This document shows, piece by piece, positions 26,241 to 39,289 of a stretch of 64,000 nt of DNA. The stretch covers positions 81,727-145,726 of the forward strand of contig RQTK01000696.1 in the NCBI GenBank assembly GCA_003991915.1. The letters are read 5' to 3'. Under the pieces are notes generated by a model. It saw nothing but the letters and a program-made list of their open reading frames with translations. It was not told the DNA's origin and made no database searches. Positions within the stretch are counted from its first letter, which is position 1. Every line of letters begins with the position of its first letter. Both the position numbers and the translations under genes were made by a program. The stretch is from Elysia chlorotica. Taxonomy: Eukaryota; Mollusca; Gastropoda; Plakobranchidae.

Positions 26241-29200
26241 TTCTATCTGCATATTGGTAAAATTAGAGGTGACTTGATAATGTAATATTCGGCAACAAAA
26301 AAATAGTTACACGATATGGCAGTCTATTTTGTAAAGTAAAATAATCATTCAGTAAAGACCTTACTAAATTACCTCTGGTTTTACAGAAAATTTAGATACA
26401 CTTTTTATGTCACACAACAGTTGACTTTAAAAAATTCATAAAAAAAAAAAAAATCATCTAAACGTTTGATACATATGTTTAACTGGGCCCTCTTTGTGAA
26501 CAGGAATGTGAAAGAAAAGGGATATTTTAAAGAAGAACATGGTGTTTTTAAGGTCCTTTTTAATTATGTGTGTAATTTTAAAAGGCTACAAATTACAATG
26601 TTAGTTGCCTCACCAAAAGAATGGGGTGTTATTTATACCTCTGAGCTAAACAAAACTATCTCAAGCACATTTGCATTTTAAATTTAAACTACAAAGTGCG
26701 CATAAAGAGATAAAACTACTAGTACATAATTTGTTGTATTGATACAAAAAATGTGTTTCTTCATAAAAAAAATGAAGGAAAAAAAAAAAACACTTCCAAA
26801 AATTCTAGCCACAGCTCTAACTCTGGAAAGAAAATTTCATTAAAATCTACCAAAACTTAGTAATGCAAACCTGAAACCATCAACCGAGCAAGCTTTCCTT
26901 TAACAGCTCAAACTATTATGCTTAGTGCAGGGATATCAAGCCCTGACATTTAGGTACACAATTATATAAAAGCTATTTTGTCTCAACTGTCACTGTTTCT
27001 GAGGATATCAAGCTCTGTTTTCAATATTAGGGATGAGATCTGATGTCTTAAGTTAGGATTTTAAAAAATCTTAGTTTTAAAGAAAACACTAGCATATGAG
27101 CTGTGCAGCAGTCTTCAAAAATAAAACTAGAACTATGAAGCTCTGCCCTATATCATAAATATGCTATTTACACAATCCACAAATTATCACAAAGCCTTAA
27201 GGGCCTGCATCAAATAATGTCAAGAGCACAAAAAAAAAACAAAAAAAACAAGGCAACCCCAAACACTGTGCTTAACTGACCCACTTTCAGAAAAAAAAAA
27301 AAAGAATTTATAAGTGGAATTTTACTAGTAAGTTCCAGTCTTGAGCATGAAAAGGCTGCTATTGCACAGGAACAACAAAGTTTAATCAGACACACTCACT
27401 CTTACAGTCTTAAATTGAAGATTTGTATTAAAACAAAAATTAAAAAAAAAAGGTAGACCAACATCATGGAATATAGATTTAGAGCAAAAAATACAAAGAT
27501 ACTTTTTAAACCCCAGAATTCCTGCTGAGATAACTTCTTTCATCCCCTGTTATGTCATGTAGCCTAGATGCTTCAGTCTCGCACGTACTTTATTGTCTCA
27601 CTTTATAGTGTATGTATTTATTTCCTATTGGGTTATTTAGGTGCACTGTTTTTCTAAAAAGACTAGAACAAGTTCTTGAGTAAAGCTCACTTGACAAAAT
27701 ATAAAGGCATTTGTTAATAAACATTGCACCTGAAATCAGTTATCACTGATAAAATTTACACATGACATATTTTCATCTCTAGCCTAAATTGACAGAATTA
27801 GGTGTCCAACACTGCTCAAAATTCAAATTACTGTAAATCATAATAACGTAAAACAGCTAAGTCTAATAGTAAAAGTAATAAATATAGATGTATGCACAGG
27901 CAAAACTAGGGTCTTGACTTCTCAGTAATCACTGTGATGAAAAAAAAATGAAAATGAGTGGTTCAGGAAATCAAATATATGCATGAAAGATGAACATGTT
28001 AATAGCAGTTAGGGGTTAGCAAGATTAGAAACATATAATTAGAAACTAACAAAAAAAAATCAACTAAGAAAAATAAAATGAAAAAAAAAATATGTTGAAG
28101 CTATTTATCTGGACGATGATGGCAATGATGTGAGAGCAGTTTGATTAAGAATAGTGAATGTTAAATAACAAAGCACATAGTCGTATTATAGACTTGTCAT
28201 GTCATTTCACAGATAATAGATTATTTTTTAAAACAATCACCACTTCACAAATGCTATGGCCCAAAACAAACAAAAATGACAAGCGAAAATCAAATCCATT
28301 CAACTGAAAGCTCTAAGTATTACATGTACATACATGAAAATGTAGTCAATTCGAAAATTTTTCCATTCAGAGACAAAATCAGGCACTTTGGTGTGAAAAA
28401 TATTCCATACCATAAAGAAAACATTTAACTATACAGAAAATTTCAACAAAGACAAAAAATAGGCGGCCCATCATGAAACTTAAAAACTAAAGTGTTTCTT
28501 TTCGCCCTATGATTTTGACACAAAAGTTTTAAAAATTCTACATTTAAGAGGAGGAAAACAAGAAAAAAGAATACATATTGGTTTCAATCATCCAAGACTG
28601 TTCATAAACTACAGAATTTAAATGTAAGTGAAAATAAGTCATTTACACACACAAAAACTCCCAGCTATGAGTTCTTTTATAGACTGATTATGGAACTAGG
28701 TGGTGGTAGAAAAAAAAATCTGCTGATGAAGCAAGGTAGACCATGTACCTTCTTATCGAAAGGTTTACTTGATATCCACTTTTTGTTTCCTTACTGCTTG
28801 GGTCGGTGTCAGTATAAAGTGTCATGGATATCCCTTTCTGGAGGTCCATTGATTGAATATCTATGGAATCTAGATGTCGTAAAATAAGATTTTAAAATTT
28901 TTAAAACTAAATTCAACAAGCACGATTTGGGTGTGAACCAGCATAACATTGGGGACATTTTATTAAGCTTAAGTGATAGAATGAATAACTGTGTTGCATA
29001 TTAGAAGATAATGTAACAAGAAACAAATACAATCAGTGGGCTTTTAGATACATTTGTTGATAAATAATCAGCTGATGAGATGCTACAATATCAAAGATAA
29101 ACCAAAATAATATACACTAGTGGTAATGGGCAACACCTACCCCCAAATCTCTTCTTTCCAACAACCTTTTCAATCTTAGAAATGACGTTAGATTTAAGCA

Positions 29201-30127
29201 TGAATCCATGAAAAATATGACTGAAAGATTTATCACAAAAAATTCTGACAAAGTTTTAAAAAATTTGTTTTAAGCTAAACATGATGATGATCACCTTTCA
29301 GTCAATACGACTCTACACATTTTCCTCAAGTCCCAGCAGTGATCAGCCCGTTTATGGCAGAGCAACGAATCATCTGCTTGGAACTGGAAATACCCGTCTT
29401 GACTAGCATCGCATAGCTCTACTCCTTTAAAGCTTTGGAGTGAACCTGTAAAAACTAAAAATGAGATTTGCCTACTTTGTAATAAAAACTTCTTGCAGTT
29501 TGACCACACAGCATCGTAATTCATTAGCAGAAAAATTGAAATCTAAGGCACAGAGTGAGTACAAAAACTTGCGTAATGAGTTGATAGTCAACTAAACAGA
29601 ACAACAATAGTCATTTTTGTTTGTACAGTAATTCAGGTTGATTGTCTCCTACCCAAGCTGAATCAGTCAGATATCAACCAGGTCATACAAAAAGGTTTAT
29701 TCATTACTTAGAATAAATTCATTCAATCAAGACAGAGTGTCACCTACACTCCTTACAAAATCAAAATTATGATCAAAGAGAAACAATAGGTGAAAAGAGC
29801 AATACCTGTTATAAAATCTTTGCCATCTGTTTGTAAACTATAAATGAAGAGACAGGGTGTTGCAGTAAGTTTTTGGACCTGTGATGGAATCTGCCGTCTC
29901 ACACAGAGACAGATATGGACAGACCAACACTAGACTCATGACCAAAGAACTTCTAGCATTCAGCGTGGAGATCATTTTCCGGGTTAAACAAAAAAGTCTT
30001 ACCTCAGTGCAGAAGACAGCTAGTCCAAAGAATCATAACCCATGCAAAATAATTGTATATCAGTCACAGAACTAAAGTTCTCAAGGAGATGTACTGACAT
30101 GACTAATAAGTTTGATGTAATTGGGTC

Positions 30128-30300
30128 ACATGATGGTTCCGTAAGTGGTGCTCTGGACTGACAAGCAGGAGGTCTGAGGTTCTTATCTAACATGCTCCAT
30201 CACCAAAAAGTTTTCTTGGGAAACCTTGGGTGAAGTAAAACTAAACAAAGATTGCACTGAGTGCAATTACCGACTTTGCTCACCTGCCATTAAACTGCAT
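30128..30300 (+). repeat. SINE-like segment
   Basis: The sequence has a tRNA-like start ('ttccgtaagtggtgctctgg') and a degenerate B-box-like stretch ('aggtctgaggttctt'). The later part resembles the bodies of other SINE copies in this window. The match is weak. Confidence 0.35.
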
Positions 30301-31078
30301 AGTATTACGAACTAAATAAGTTCAGCACAGAATTTGAATAACTTAGAAAAATCTGAATACAGCATGGATATATGTGAAATTGCTCTTTTTCATGCTTTGT
30401 GGAATATTATTTTTTAATCTGGTTTAAAATGTTTTTTTTTTTTAAATATCAAACTAAAGATGACACCCTTAGCCGTCTTAAGAGCAAAAAGCCAAATTTA
30501 AAATATGAAAAGAAAAAGTGCTTGTCAAAATCCTTGTGCTTTTGTACTGTTGAACGTACAAAAAGATTATGAGATAACGCAAGTCTGGTTAACTACATTA
30601 AAAATAAATTTCAAGCACTCATACTAACAGTGCAATGTCTCATTTGTGATCACTAACATAATGATAACACTTAACAATCGATTTTCAAAAAAAAAAAGGG
30701 TACTATTAGATGTAAAAGAAATGATGAAAGCATTATTTGTGTACAAGTGAGTGTGATCAGTACATGATGGAGTAATTCAACAAAATTAAGGCAACCATTG
30801 ACTTGAACTGTTTAAGGCAACTACAGATTGACTCCATAACATCCATTACAGATCTGTCTGCCCAACCAGGATAGATTCTTACACAAAATACATTATAAGC
30901 TTTTAATAAAGTAAGATAAGCAGCTCTGCAACTGTTTTACTCATCATTTTTCTTCAATCCGATTCACCAAATTTTTGTTAGTAACACTGAGGTTTCTGAA
31001 TAATCAAAGTTTTTTCAGCAATGCTGCATTGCTGCTGTAAGTTGTTATTTTTGTATCATCATTGTTGTTTGGGAAGTC

Positions 31079-34000
31079 TCAGGACGTTGCCCTTGCCACA
31101 CCATGAATGTAACAGTTACCAACCACACATAATAACACGACTGTGAAGGCATTGTAGAATATCATGGGTCGGAATCTTGGCTCTAAGTCGCCCTGACGGT
31201 ACCAGTATATCTGCAGGGAGACATAATGAAAAATTGTGGAAAAGGGAAAGTGAAGACAGTTTTTCATAAATAAATGCTATAGCCTTAATACACCCAAGCT
31301 AAAAACTAATTAGGCTAGATGCAGTTATCAATGATTAGCAAGGAATCTCTATCCCATCTATGTGGTAGTCTTTAACAAATAAAAGGTGATTCTTTTAAAA
31401 CAATTTCATCCTAAAGGTTACACTTAAGAAATGGACCAATACTAACAGAGACCTTCAATTAAAACTTTAGATTTACAGATCATTTTATTATACAGCCATC
31501 ACACTCTAAGTCCTGATCCTCGCATGCAGTAAATGTTCCTCTTATTTTTTGGGGGGAAAATTATTTCTTTCTCCTTTTTTAAATGCTTACAACTAAATAT
31601 GCATACAACAACTTCTCAAGTACAATGTAAATTAGTCAGTTGAGCATGTGAATTACCTATTGGAAAAGTCATTTCTGTCTTCTTTTTGAAATCCTTAAAA
31701 CTATATGCATACCACAACTTCTCAAGTAGCTTAGACAGTTGAGCAAGTGAATTCGAATCAGGAAGTCCAAGGTCTGAATCCTTATCACACCACCTTCTCC
31801 TTACTGACTGGATAAGTATCAGAGTAATGCCACTGTCTGAGACATGCGTCCTAGAATACCCTCTTTGTCTGTATAGGGCAGCACTTAAATTGTTGAAAAT
31901 TGGGGTCCACCCACAATATAACATGATTGTTGCCATTGTACATTGAAATAGAAAAAACAAATTAACTTACCAATACAAGATGTGAAGCACATATGAGGAC
32001 AATGACCAGACCAAAGAACACATTGACGCCGTTTGGAGGCCATGCTGGAAATACTAGGGCACTAATCAAGGTCACCTTTTGGAAGGAAAAAAAATTATAA
32101 TTTAACTAAGGAATACACCTTGTACTTTTATCTTCAATCTTTACAAACTTATCTGCTTTTGTTTTTTTTATTCACAATATTATTAAAATGTGATACTGAA
32201 TGATTTTGTCATTAAAAAAATGTTTCTTTAATTCAAGGATCATACACTGACACATTTTAAAACCATTTTTATTTTCCGTAAACTTATTCAACTGTTATCT
32301 CAGTATCTGATAATTTTTAAAAATCATTTCAAAATATATATAATTTATATTGTGACTGTTTTATACTGAAAGATAAAATGGAGATCTTTATTAGGTCTTG
32401 CATAAAAAAAATGTTTTAAGTGTATAAACTGAAGACTCTGGTTGCCAAAAATTTACCTAGAATAATTCTTCTTCTGCAAGGTGCGATCATCACCAGATGC
32501 TGCACTGCCTGGGGGAAGTTCAAGAAGCTTCTTCCACTTCTGACTTCCAAGCATGTAACCCTCAAGACACGCGGGAAAATTTTCAACACCTGTATCCGAT
32601 CAGCTCTTCTGCATGGCAGTGAAACCTGGGCACCTGCAGCCCCAGACCTACAGCGGCTTCGACGAAATGACAGGGCCATGATCCGTTGGTTTTGTGGCGT
32701 CAAGCCAGACGACGAGATCCCAATTGAGTCGCTGCTTGATAGGCTTGGAATACAGGAGGTGACCGAGGCCGTGCGTACCAGACGCTTAAGATGGTTTGGA
32801 CATGTGACACGTGCAACTTCGTGCATCAACGACACCTTGAGCTTGTCTGTGCCATGCGTTAGAGGACGAGGGAGACCCAGAAAGACCTGGTCTGAATGCG
32901 TCAGGAGTGACCGGAGGTCTTGGAAACCGGACTGACCCACATAAGAGGACGGAATGGAGATTAGGAGTCAAAAATGCTGGCCGCCTGCTGCCTACCCCAG
33001 TACCTGGGACACCCGCAGCAGATGACAAATAAACACAGGATAGTGAGTGAGTGAGTGAGTGAGTAATAGCACATAGATCTTTTATTAGGTCTTGCATAAA
33101 AAAAATGTTTTAAGTGTATAAACTGAAGACTCTGGTTGCCAAAAATTTACCTAGAATAATTCTTCTTCTGCAAGGTGCAAGAGTTCTATGCTATGGCTTG
33201 TAAGTTTGCTCTTGTCTTGGCAAGCGGGTGCCCCATCAAGGGAGCAGGTTGGATTTTTTACCAAGTCACAATTAACATTTTCTTGTTTTTTCCTACTCCA
33301 TCTATTCCCACCTATCTGATTTTTTTTTTTAATTTTACACAATGAAAAAAAACAACCAGCTAAATTTTTGCTTAAAATCATGTAACAATCTGCAGCACAT
33401 AAAATTTATGAAAATATCTATTCTTACCAACACCATCAAACCAGTGAGCACTGCTACAACCAGGTTCAGCACTCGATCCTGACAAGAATATGAACAGAGT
33501 AAGACTTAGAACAATAAGTTTACCTTCCCAATCTTAAGCTGTTTATACTTATTTCATTCATAATTTTTTTTAGTTAAGTTTGTACATAATGTTTATGATG
33601 GTGTGAGCAAGCCATAAAACAAAGTTAATAAGATGAAACATACTAGACACATCTTTGTTAACCCCAATTTCAATTAGTCACATGCAATGAATTTATTTAT
33701 ACGGCATTCAAGTACTATAAATATCTGCATTTACTGAATCAAAATGTTGGTATCAGCCTCATCTATATTAGATTGTTACAACGCAAACAAGAAACATCCT
33801 TACTGATCTAAAGTGTACAGAGCTTACAATGAATTTTTAAAATTTTTCTTGTGTGAATGTGTCTAAAAATTTACAAAGAGGCTAGCTTTGAGGGGCAATA
33901 ATTTAAAGTCTTTCTTAGATTTAAAAGCTTCCTAAAAAAATCAGGTTTCATTCCATATTGGTTTGATATTAGTTTTCTTTTTAGAAATTTCAGCTTTATG

Positions 34001-35009
34001 ATAATATGAATATCTACAAAACTTTAAGGAAATGTTCAGAAAAACTTTTCAAAAATCAATTTAACTTTCACAGCCACTTGTTATTTGTATTATTATAAGC
34101 CATTCAGGGTGAAAATTACCCAGTGACCAAGAAAGAAAATTCACCAGCGCTATTGTTTTATTTTTTTAACGTAAACCACTCCTTGTTGTTTTTCACCCCG
34201 TGACCTTAAAAGAGGATTAAAAAAATATATTGCAAATGGCGGAAAATAGTTATGTAATAAGTGCATGTATTTATCTTTTGATCTAGCTATTAATCGATTT
34301 ACTTATATTTATATTTACCTATATTTTTATTTGATCTATATTCTTATATCTAGATCTGTCTATCTATCTGGTTCTCTGTACAAGTAAAACTATTTTTTAT
34401 GTCCAGCAAAGTTTTATAAATCACAACTAACAACTAATTGTCATAATTAGCTATCTTTCTAAATTCTAAGTTCTTTATCTATCGATTTCTCTAAACAGAG
34501 GAAAAGAAGGGGGGAAAAGAAGAAGAAGAAAATACAAAGAAGAATAGAAATGAAATGATCTAGCGCAATATTCATGTGCAAGAAGAGGAGGAGAGGAAGA
34601 GTAGGAGGTGCAGCAGGAGAGGAGGAAGAGTTGGAACAAGAGGATGAGAGGAGGTGCAGCAGGATGAGCAGGAAGAGGAAGATAAGCAGTTCTAAGGCAG
34701 AGGAGCAGGTAAAGCAGAAGTAAGAGGAAAAGCACCAAGACTGGGTGCCAAAACTGAAGGAGCAGCAGTAGAAGGAAGATAAGAACCAGGAGCAGGGAGA
34801 GGAACAGAAGGAGATGGAGAGGGGAACCAGAGTAGGAAGAGCACCAGGCGCAGGATGAGGATGAGAAAGAATAGAAGGGAGGGGCAGATTTTTCACAGCG
34901 TGGGTGTTTTTCATCCACAAGTGGTGGTGAAGGTGAAAAAGGATCTCACCACTGAAGTTGGAGCTCCGAAGAGAGGGCGATCAAGTGGGTCTCTGTCTCT
35001 CCGATCCAT
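31079..35009 (-). CDS. TMEM243: Transmembrane protein 243 (TMEM243), four coding exons
   Basis: Small multi-pass membrane protein of uncertain function. Coding exons in transcript order: 34950-35009, 33428-33478, 31971-32075 and 31079-31210. All junctions are phase 0 with AG/GT signals, giving 115 residues (human about 118). The N-terminus carries the conserved LDRPLFG stretch. Exon 2 starts DRVLNLVV, and exon 3 reads VTLISALVFPAWPP. Exon 4 holds the strongly conserved IYWYRQGDLEPRFR, and the protein ends VARATS. Hydrophobic segments lie at about residues 23-45, 51-75 and 88-110. The ATG at 35009-35007 is chosen because it gives the family length. The gene is convergent with DMTF1. A LINE insertion at 32485-33074 lies in the second intron and a purine-rich tract in the first. 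No promoter could be identified. Confidence 0.95.
31560..31960 (-). repeat. Locally duplicated SINE-like sequence in a TMEM243 intron
   Basis: A diverged tandem pair, about 107 bases apart, repeats 'tatgcata', 'caacttctcaagta' and 'cagttgagca' blocks (about 31580 and 31690). The following part contains 'aaggtctgaatcc', resembling a B box, and tail-like sequence 'ggggtccacccacaatataac', which also occurs in the SINE at 59,430. No protein is supported despite an open frame at 31616-31960. Confidence 0.4.
32382..32484. repeat. Target-site duplication, left copy (about 100 bp)
   Basis: From 'agatctttattaggtcttgc' to 'cttctgcaaggtgc', this sequence recurs almost exactly at 33075-33178 on the other side of the LINE insertion. 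Apart from a one-base length difference in a T run, the copies look identical. Confidence 0.9.
32485..33074 (+). mobile_element. 5'-truncated LINE insertion in TMEM243 intron 2
   Basis: About 590 bases encoding the C-terminal part of a non-LTR reverse transcriptase. The open frame to 32935 includes LLHGSETWAP, RLRRNDRAMIRWF and TRRLRWFGHV, then GRGRPRKTWSECV. The frame then shifts once near 32920, and the normal terminus continues in the next frame as DPHKRTEWRLGVKNAG to a stop at 33030-33032. It ends in a GTGA tetranucleotide tail (33043-33064), typical of some LINE clades. Flanking direct repeats of about 100 bases mark it as a target-primed insertion. It runs antisense to TMEM243. The clade was not assigned. 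Confidence 0.88.
33075..33178. repeat. Target-site duplication, right copy (about 100 bp)
   Basis: Matches 32382-32484. TMEM243 intron sequence resumes after 33178. Confidence 0.9.
34500..34870. repeat. Purine-rich GGA/GAA low-complexity tract
   Basis: Irregular AGGAG, AAGAAG and GCAGGA repeats in the first TMEM243 intron. The two long reverse-strand frames across it are compositional (Leu, Ser, Phe). No motif of a known gene is present. Confidence 0.8.
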
Positions 35010-36246
35010 TGATGTGTATCTTTGTAAAACTCCAGTAATTCTGTTTACAAGGCTGACGCTCTAGAACTAGAGGCAAATCAGATTTTTATTGCTTTTTAGT
35101 AGAAACTTGATCTAATGTTGACTTCAGCCGCTATAAATCTAGACAGACCTTCATCAGACAACTATCTAATCTGGGGGGGGGATAATGATCATAAATTTTT
35201 TTCTAGGAAATAGAGCAACTCAAGGGGGAAAATGATATGACTTTCCAGTTTTCTCTGTAGTAGATATATCTTTCTAAAGGCTTAGGCCTAGATATCTGAT
35301 CTAACTGTATACATTCACACTTTGCAGAAGCCCACCTACAGGTTTAGGTCTAGATCTAATCAGTTTTGTGACAAGTTGATCAAAATCTCTAAATTATCAT
35401 GAAAAAATTCTGCTCACATCTAGATCTAGATCTGCTCTAGATAGATTGTGCATCTCGGCTCTTGATTTCTAGATCTTCTAGATCTAGATTCTAGATCTTG
35501 CAATGTCAAACTGAAAACCTCGATCGAGGCCTTTAAATGCATGGAAGTTTTTTTAAACCTACCCTTAGACCCAGAGGTTAACGCATGTAGATTCTTATTT
35601 GTATTCTATTTTTACATATCAGGTCTAGATCAATGCTCGAGAGTTTGTGGTGTCAACTCACTTATAAATTACTTGATATAACTCTAGATTTGGCCAAGTT
35701 CTATGATTAATTCAGAGTAAGTCTTGTGAGCTGATTTACAAGGAGACTGTTAGCAACTGTTGGGTTTCTGTTTTGGTTTTCTCACTTTTCTGCCCTTTTG
35801 GTCACGAGATCTGACAACAATAAATAAAAGTCATGGGTCGGGTCTCTGCTTGAGGCCTCGAAGTATTTATAACCTATTAATGGGCATGCCTGTAATTAAA
35901 TTAATAGATTTTAAAGCAGTTGTACAGTATGGATAACATAGGAGTTGCTAAACCAAGAGGAAAAAAGTGAGAGATATGGTGAGGGAGAAAGAAAGAAAAA
36001 GAAACTTACAAACAAACAAAATCAAATAATAAAGATTAGTCGTAAACGGAATGACAAAGAGAAAAGGGAAGAGTGTGTATGAGAAGTTACCAAACAAATT
36101 AATCAAATACAGATAAATATCCAGAAGAAATGATCAGATTACTTTTACAAAAATTATATATAAAATAAACTAGATCTAAAATGAACTTTTAAATAATAAG
36201 TTAATAATCAATTTTTTTTAAAACGTGTTAACTACGTCAAAAAAAT
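35010..36246. other. TMEM243 5' flank
   Basis: AT-rich DNA with a dense cluster of AGATCTAGATCT-type motifs at about 35,290-35,520. It probably contains the TMEM243 promoter and untranslated exon, but no TATA box or initiator could be placed with confidence. Confidence 0.4.
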
Positions 36247-37195
36247 CAAGTACGCCATACCATTAAAAAAAAAAATTAAATTCGCACGTTTCGCGTTGAT
36301 TGGCTTCATCAGACTAATAAAACAAAAAATAGGCTGCACACTCTATTAATGATACATTGCGCAAATTCTGCAACTACCACCACCATGCCGACGACGACTA
36401 CAACAACGGCAATAACAACAACAATGACGACGACAACGACTACAACAACGGCAACAATAACGACGACGACGACGACGACTGCTGCTGCTGTTGCTAGTGA
36501 TGCTGCTTATGCTGCTGCTGCTGGTAGATTAAGAAGAGGTCGACCACTGGAATCATAATAACAAGACATGAGATAAAAGAAAGTATACCTTTATCTGTCA
36601 TATAAAGGCATATTAAATTTTTGGTGGTCCGTATTATGTAGCAAGACAAAACACTAAAAACAATAATAACAACAAAAAACTCTCTCCCAGTTTTTCGTCT
36701 ACTATGGTCCCAAAATTATTCTATGCGGCGGCGGCTACCAAGACAAACGTCTGACAATTTACAAGCTGCCACACACAAGATAGTGAGAGGATACCACGAC
36801 TCCTGCCTCATCTGGTCCTTATACTGACACAATTACAAATCAAGCAATGGGCGGCGAAATCTGACAAAACATTCATTCGATCTTGGGCTCCTCCCATAGA
36901 AACGCGCACCAACCTCCCCCCCCCCCCCCCCCCCCCCCCCCACACACCCACACAAAAAAAAAAAAACAACAACAACAACAAAATACACACACACACACAC
37001 CAACAAACACACTGAATGGCGCGGGTTCTATTTTTATCCTTTCTTGATATGTGTATTGAGATGATGTTAACATGTTTAATCGGGGTGCCCACTCGAAATG
37101 CACTTTTGCGCGTTGCTAGATCTTTTGGTTGAACAGTCAGTGGGTGTTGGGCACATTTATATTACTCTCCACTTCAGAAAAAGAAGGATAAAACC
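36247..37195. repeat. About 0.95-kb direct repeat, copy 1
   Basis: It starts at 'caagtacgccataccattaa' and ends near 'aaaaagaaggataaaac'. Copy 2 lies at 37385-38333. The unit holds a Thr/Ala codon-like ACG/ACA/GCT microsatellite, a run of 26 C (36916-36941) and AC/CAA repeats. The small frames (36349-36558 and its twin) are repeat-driven, not genes. Confidence 0.9.
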
Positions 37196-37384
37196 TATTC
37201 ACACAACGGAAAAACAATCCACCAGAGGACAACGAAAATAGTTTATCTGTCTATCTCCCCTAAAGAACTCAAAACCACTCTAGATAAAAGAAACAAAGGT
37301 ATCCATAATAGATGCATCTGATCTAAATGGAGTTTTATTTACTTGTTCTTTCGGGACTGAGAGCTTATTTCCTGCTGCCACCTA

Positions 37385-38333
37385 CAAGTACGCCATACCA
37401 TTAAAAAAAAAAATTAAATTCGCACGTTTCGCGTTGATTGGCTTCATCAGACTAATAAAACAAAAAATAGGCTGCACACTCTATTAATGATACATTGCGC
37501 AAATTCTGCAACTACTACCACCATGCCGACGACGACTACAACAACGGCAATAACAACAACAATGACGACGACAACGACTACAACAACGGCAACAATAACG
37601 ACGACGACGACGACGACGACGACTGCTGCTAATGCTGCTAGTGATGCTGCTTATGCTGCTGCTGCTGGTAGATTAAGAAGAGGTCGACCACTGGAATCAT
37701 AATAACAAGACATGAGATAAAAGAAAGTATACCTTTATCTGTCATATAAAGGCATATTAAATTTTTGGTGGTCCGTATTATGTAGCAAGACAAAACACTA
37801 AAAACAATAATAACAACAAAAAACTATCTCCCAGTTTTTCGTCTACTATGGTCCCAAAATTATTCTATGCGGCGGCGGCTACCAAGACAAACGTCTGACA
37901 ATTTACAAGCTGCCACACACAAGATGGTGAGAGGATACCACGACTCCTGCCTCATCTGGTCCTTATACTGACACAATTACAAATCAAGCAATGGGCGGCG
38001 AAATCTGACAAAACATTCATTCGATCTTGGGCTCCTCCCATAGAAACGCGCACCAACCTCCCCCCCCCCCCCCCCCCCCCCCCCCACACACACACACAAA
38101 AAAAAAAAAAAAAACAACAACAACAACAAAACACACACACACACACCAACAAACACACTGAATGGCGCGGGTTCTATTTTTATCCTTTCTTGATATGTGT
38201 ATTGAGATGATGTTAACATGTTTAATCGGGGTGCCCACTCGAAAGCACTTTTGCGCGTTGCTAGATCTTTTGGTTGAACAGTCAGTGGGGTTGGGCACAT
38301 TTTACTCTCTCTCACTTCATAAAAGAGGATAAA
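37385..38333. repeat. About 0.95-kb direct repeat, copy 2
   Basis: Copy of 36247-37195 in the same orientation, separated by about 190 bases, with microsatellite length differences. The C run is at 38060-38085. The two copies are otherwise nearly identical. Confidence 0.9.
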
Positions 38334-38339
38334 CTCGTT

Positions 38340-38609
38340 TTATTCTTCTCTCTCTGTATAATTATCTCCTTGTCTGTTCCTCTCTAGCTATCTGCCTCGT
38401 CTCTTTCTCCGTCTTCTTTTTTTACTTCTTATTTATCCCCACTCTCTCTTCCGCTTTCTCTCCTCTCTCCTCTCTCCCCTCTCTCCTCTTTTTCCCTCTA
38501 TATCTCCCATTCTCCCCCTCTACTCACTCTCTCCCTCTATCTTTACCTCTCCCTCTATCTTTACCTCTCCCTCTCTCTCTCGCTCTCTCTCTCTCCGTCT
38601 CTCTCCCCC

Positions 38610-38668
<59 letters not shown>

Positions 38669-38680
38669 CTCTCCGGCTCC
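38340..38680. repeat. CT-rich low-complexity tract with (CT)n
   Basis: Pyrimidine-rich sequence that becomes a pure CT dinucleotide tract at about 38,611-38,664. Confidence 0.9.
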
Positions 38681-39289
38681 TTTTACCTGTCCTATCTTCG
38701 TCAACTTCTCTTTTTTGTCACCCGCGACGGTTTGGTGAGACTCCTTCCCTCACAATGTGTCAAAATTAACCCCATTCAATTGAAATAGGAAGGATTCAGA
38801 AATGATCAATGATGAGCATACATGTACTTTAATTGATATACATAGAATTCAGAGTGTATTCACTTGTCAAAATCCTTTTTTGAAATTAAAATTGAGGAAG
38901 ACTGTAAATTTTCAGTACAGAAAAAAAAGAAAAAAAGAAGAAGAAACTGCGGGGACAGCCTTATGTAGCACTCTTTCATTTTCTCTTGATCCAGATCCAT
39001 AGAAATCTGTGGTTCTCGCATATCACAGCCAGTAACATTAGAGCTTTTGTTCTTCTGTTACCACCATTGAGAGCTTCGGCTTTGTCAGATGGTCGTAGGC
39101 TGCTATCCCTATAAAGCCTATGGCACTGAGAGATCATAATTATGAGGTCCCAGTTATACGCTTAGCTATGGCACCATTCCCAATGGGCATTACCACAGCT
39201 TTGTAGTCAGCATCTCGCAACTCTTTGGTCAGGTTGTATTATATGGACATCTTCCACTCTGTTTTCGTATCGATGATAAGCCATGAAAC

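Larger units (their letters stand above)
23375..31078. other. Region between the DMTF1 and TMEM243 3' ends
   Basis: About 7.7 kb without a confident gene. It should hold the DMTF1 3' end from the left and the TMEM243 3' UTR from the right. It contains a probable piggyBac transposase relic (25230-26240), a SINE-like segment near 30128-30300 and many A- or T-runs. A reverse-strand frame at 29291-29524, preceded by a possible acceptor, was not recognised as any family. Confidence 0.5.

Noticed and set aside
34459..34920. Reverse-strand frames of about 150 residues
   Set aside because: Low-complexity complement of a purine-rich tract within a TMEM243 intron.
36349..37702. Thr/Ala-rich small open frames in both 1-kb repeats
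   Set aside because: Microsatellite-driven and present twice within a repeat; no conserved residues.
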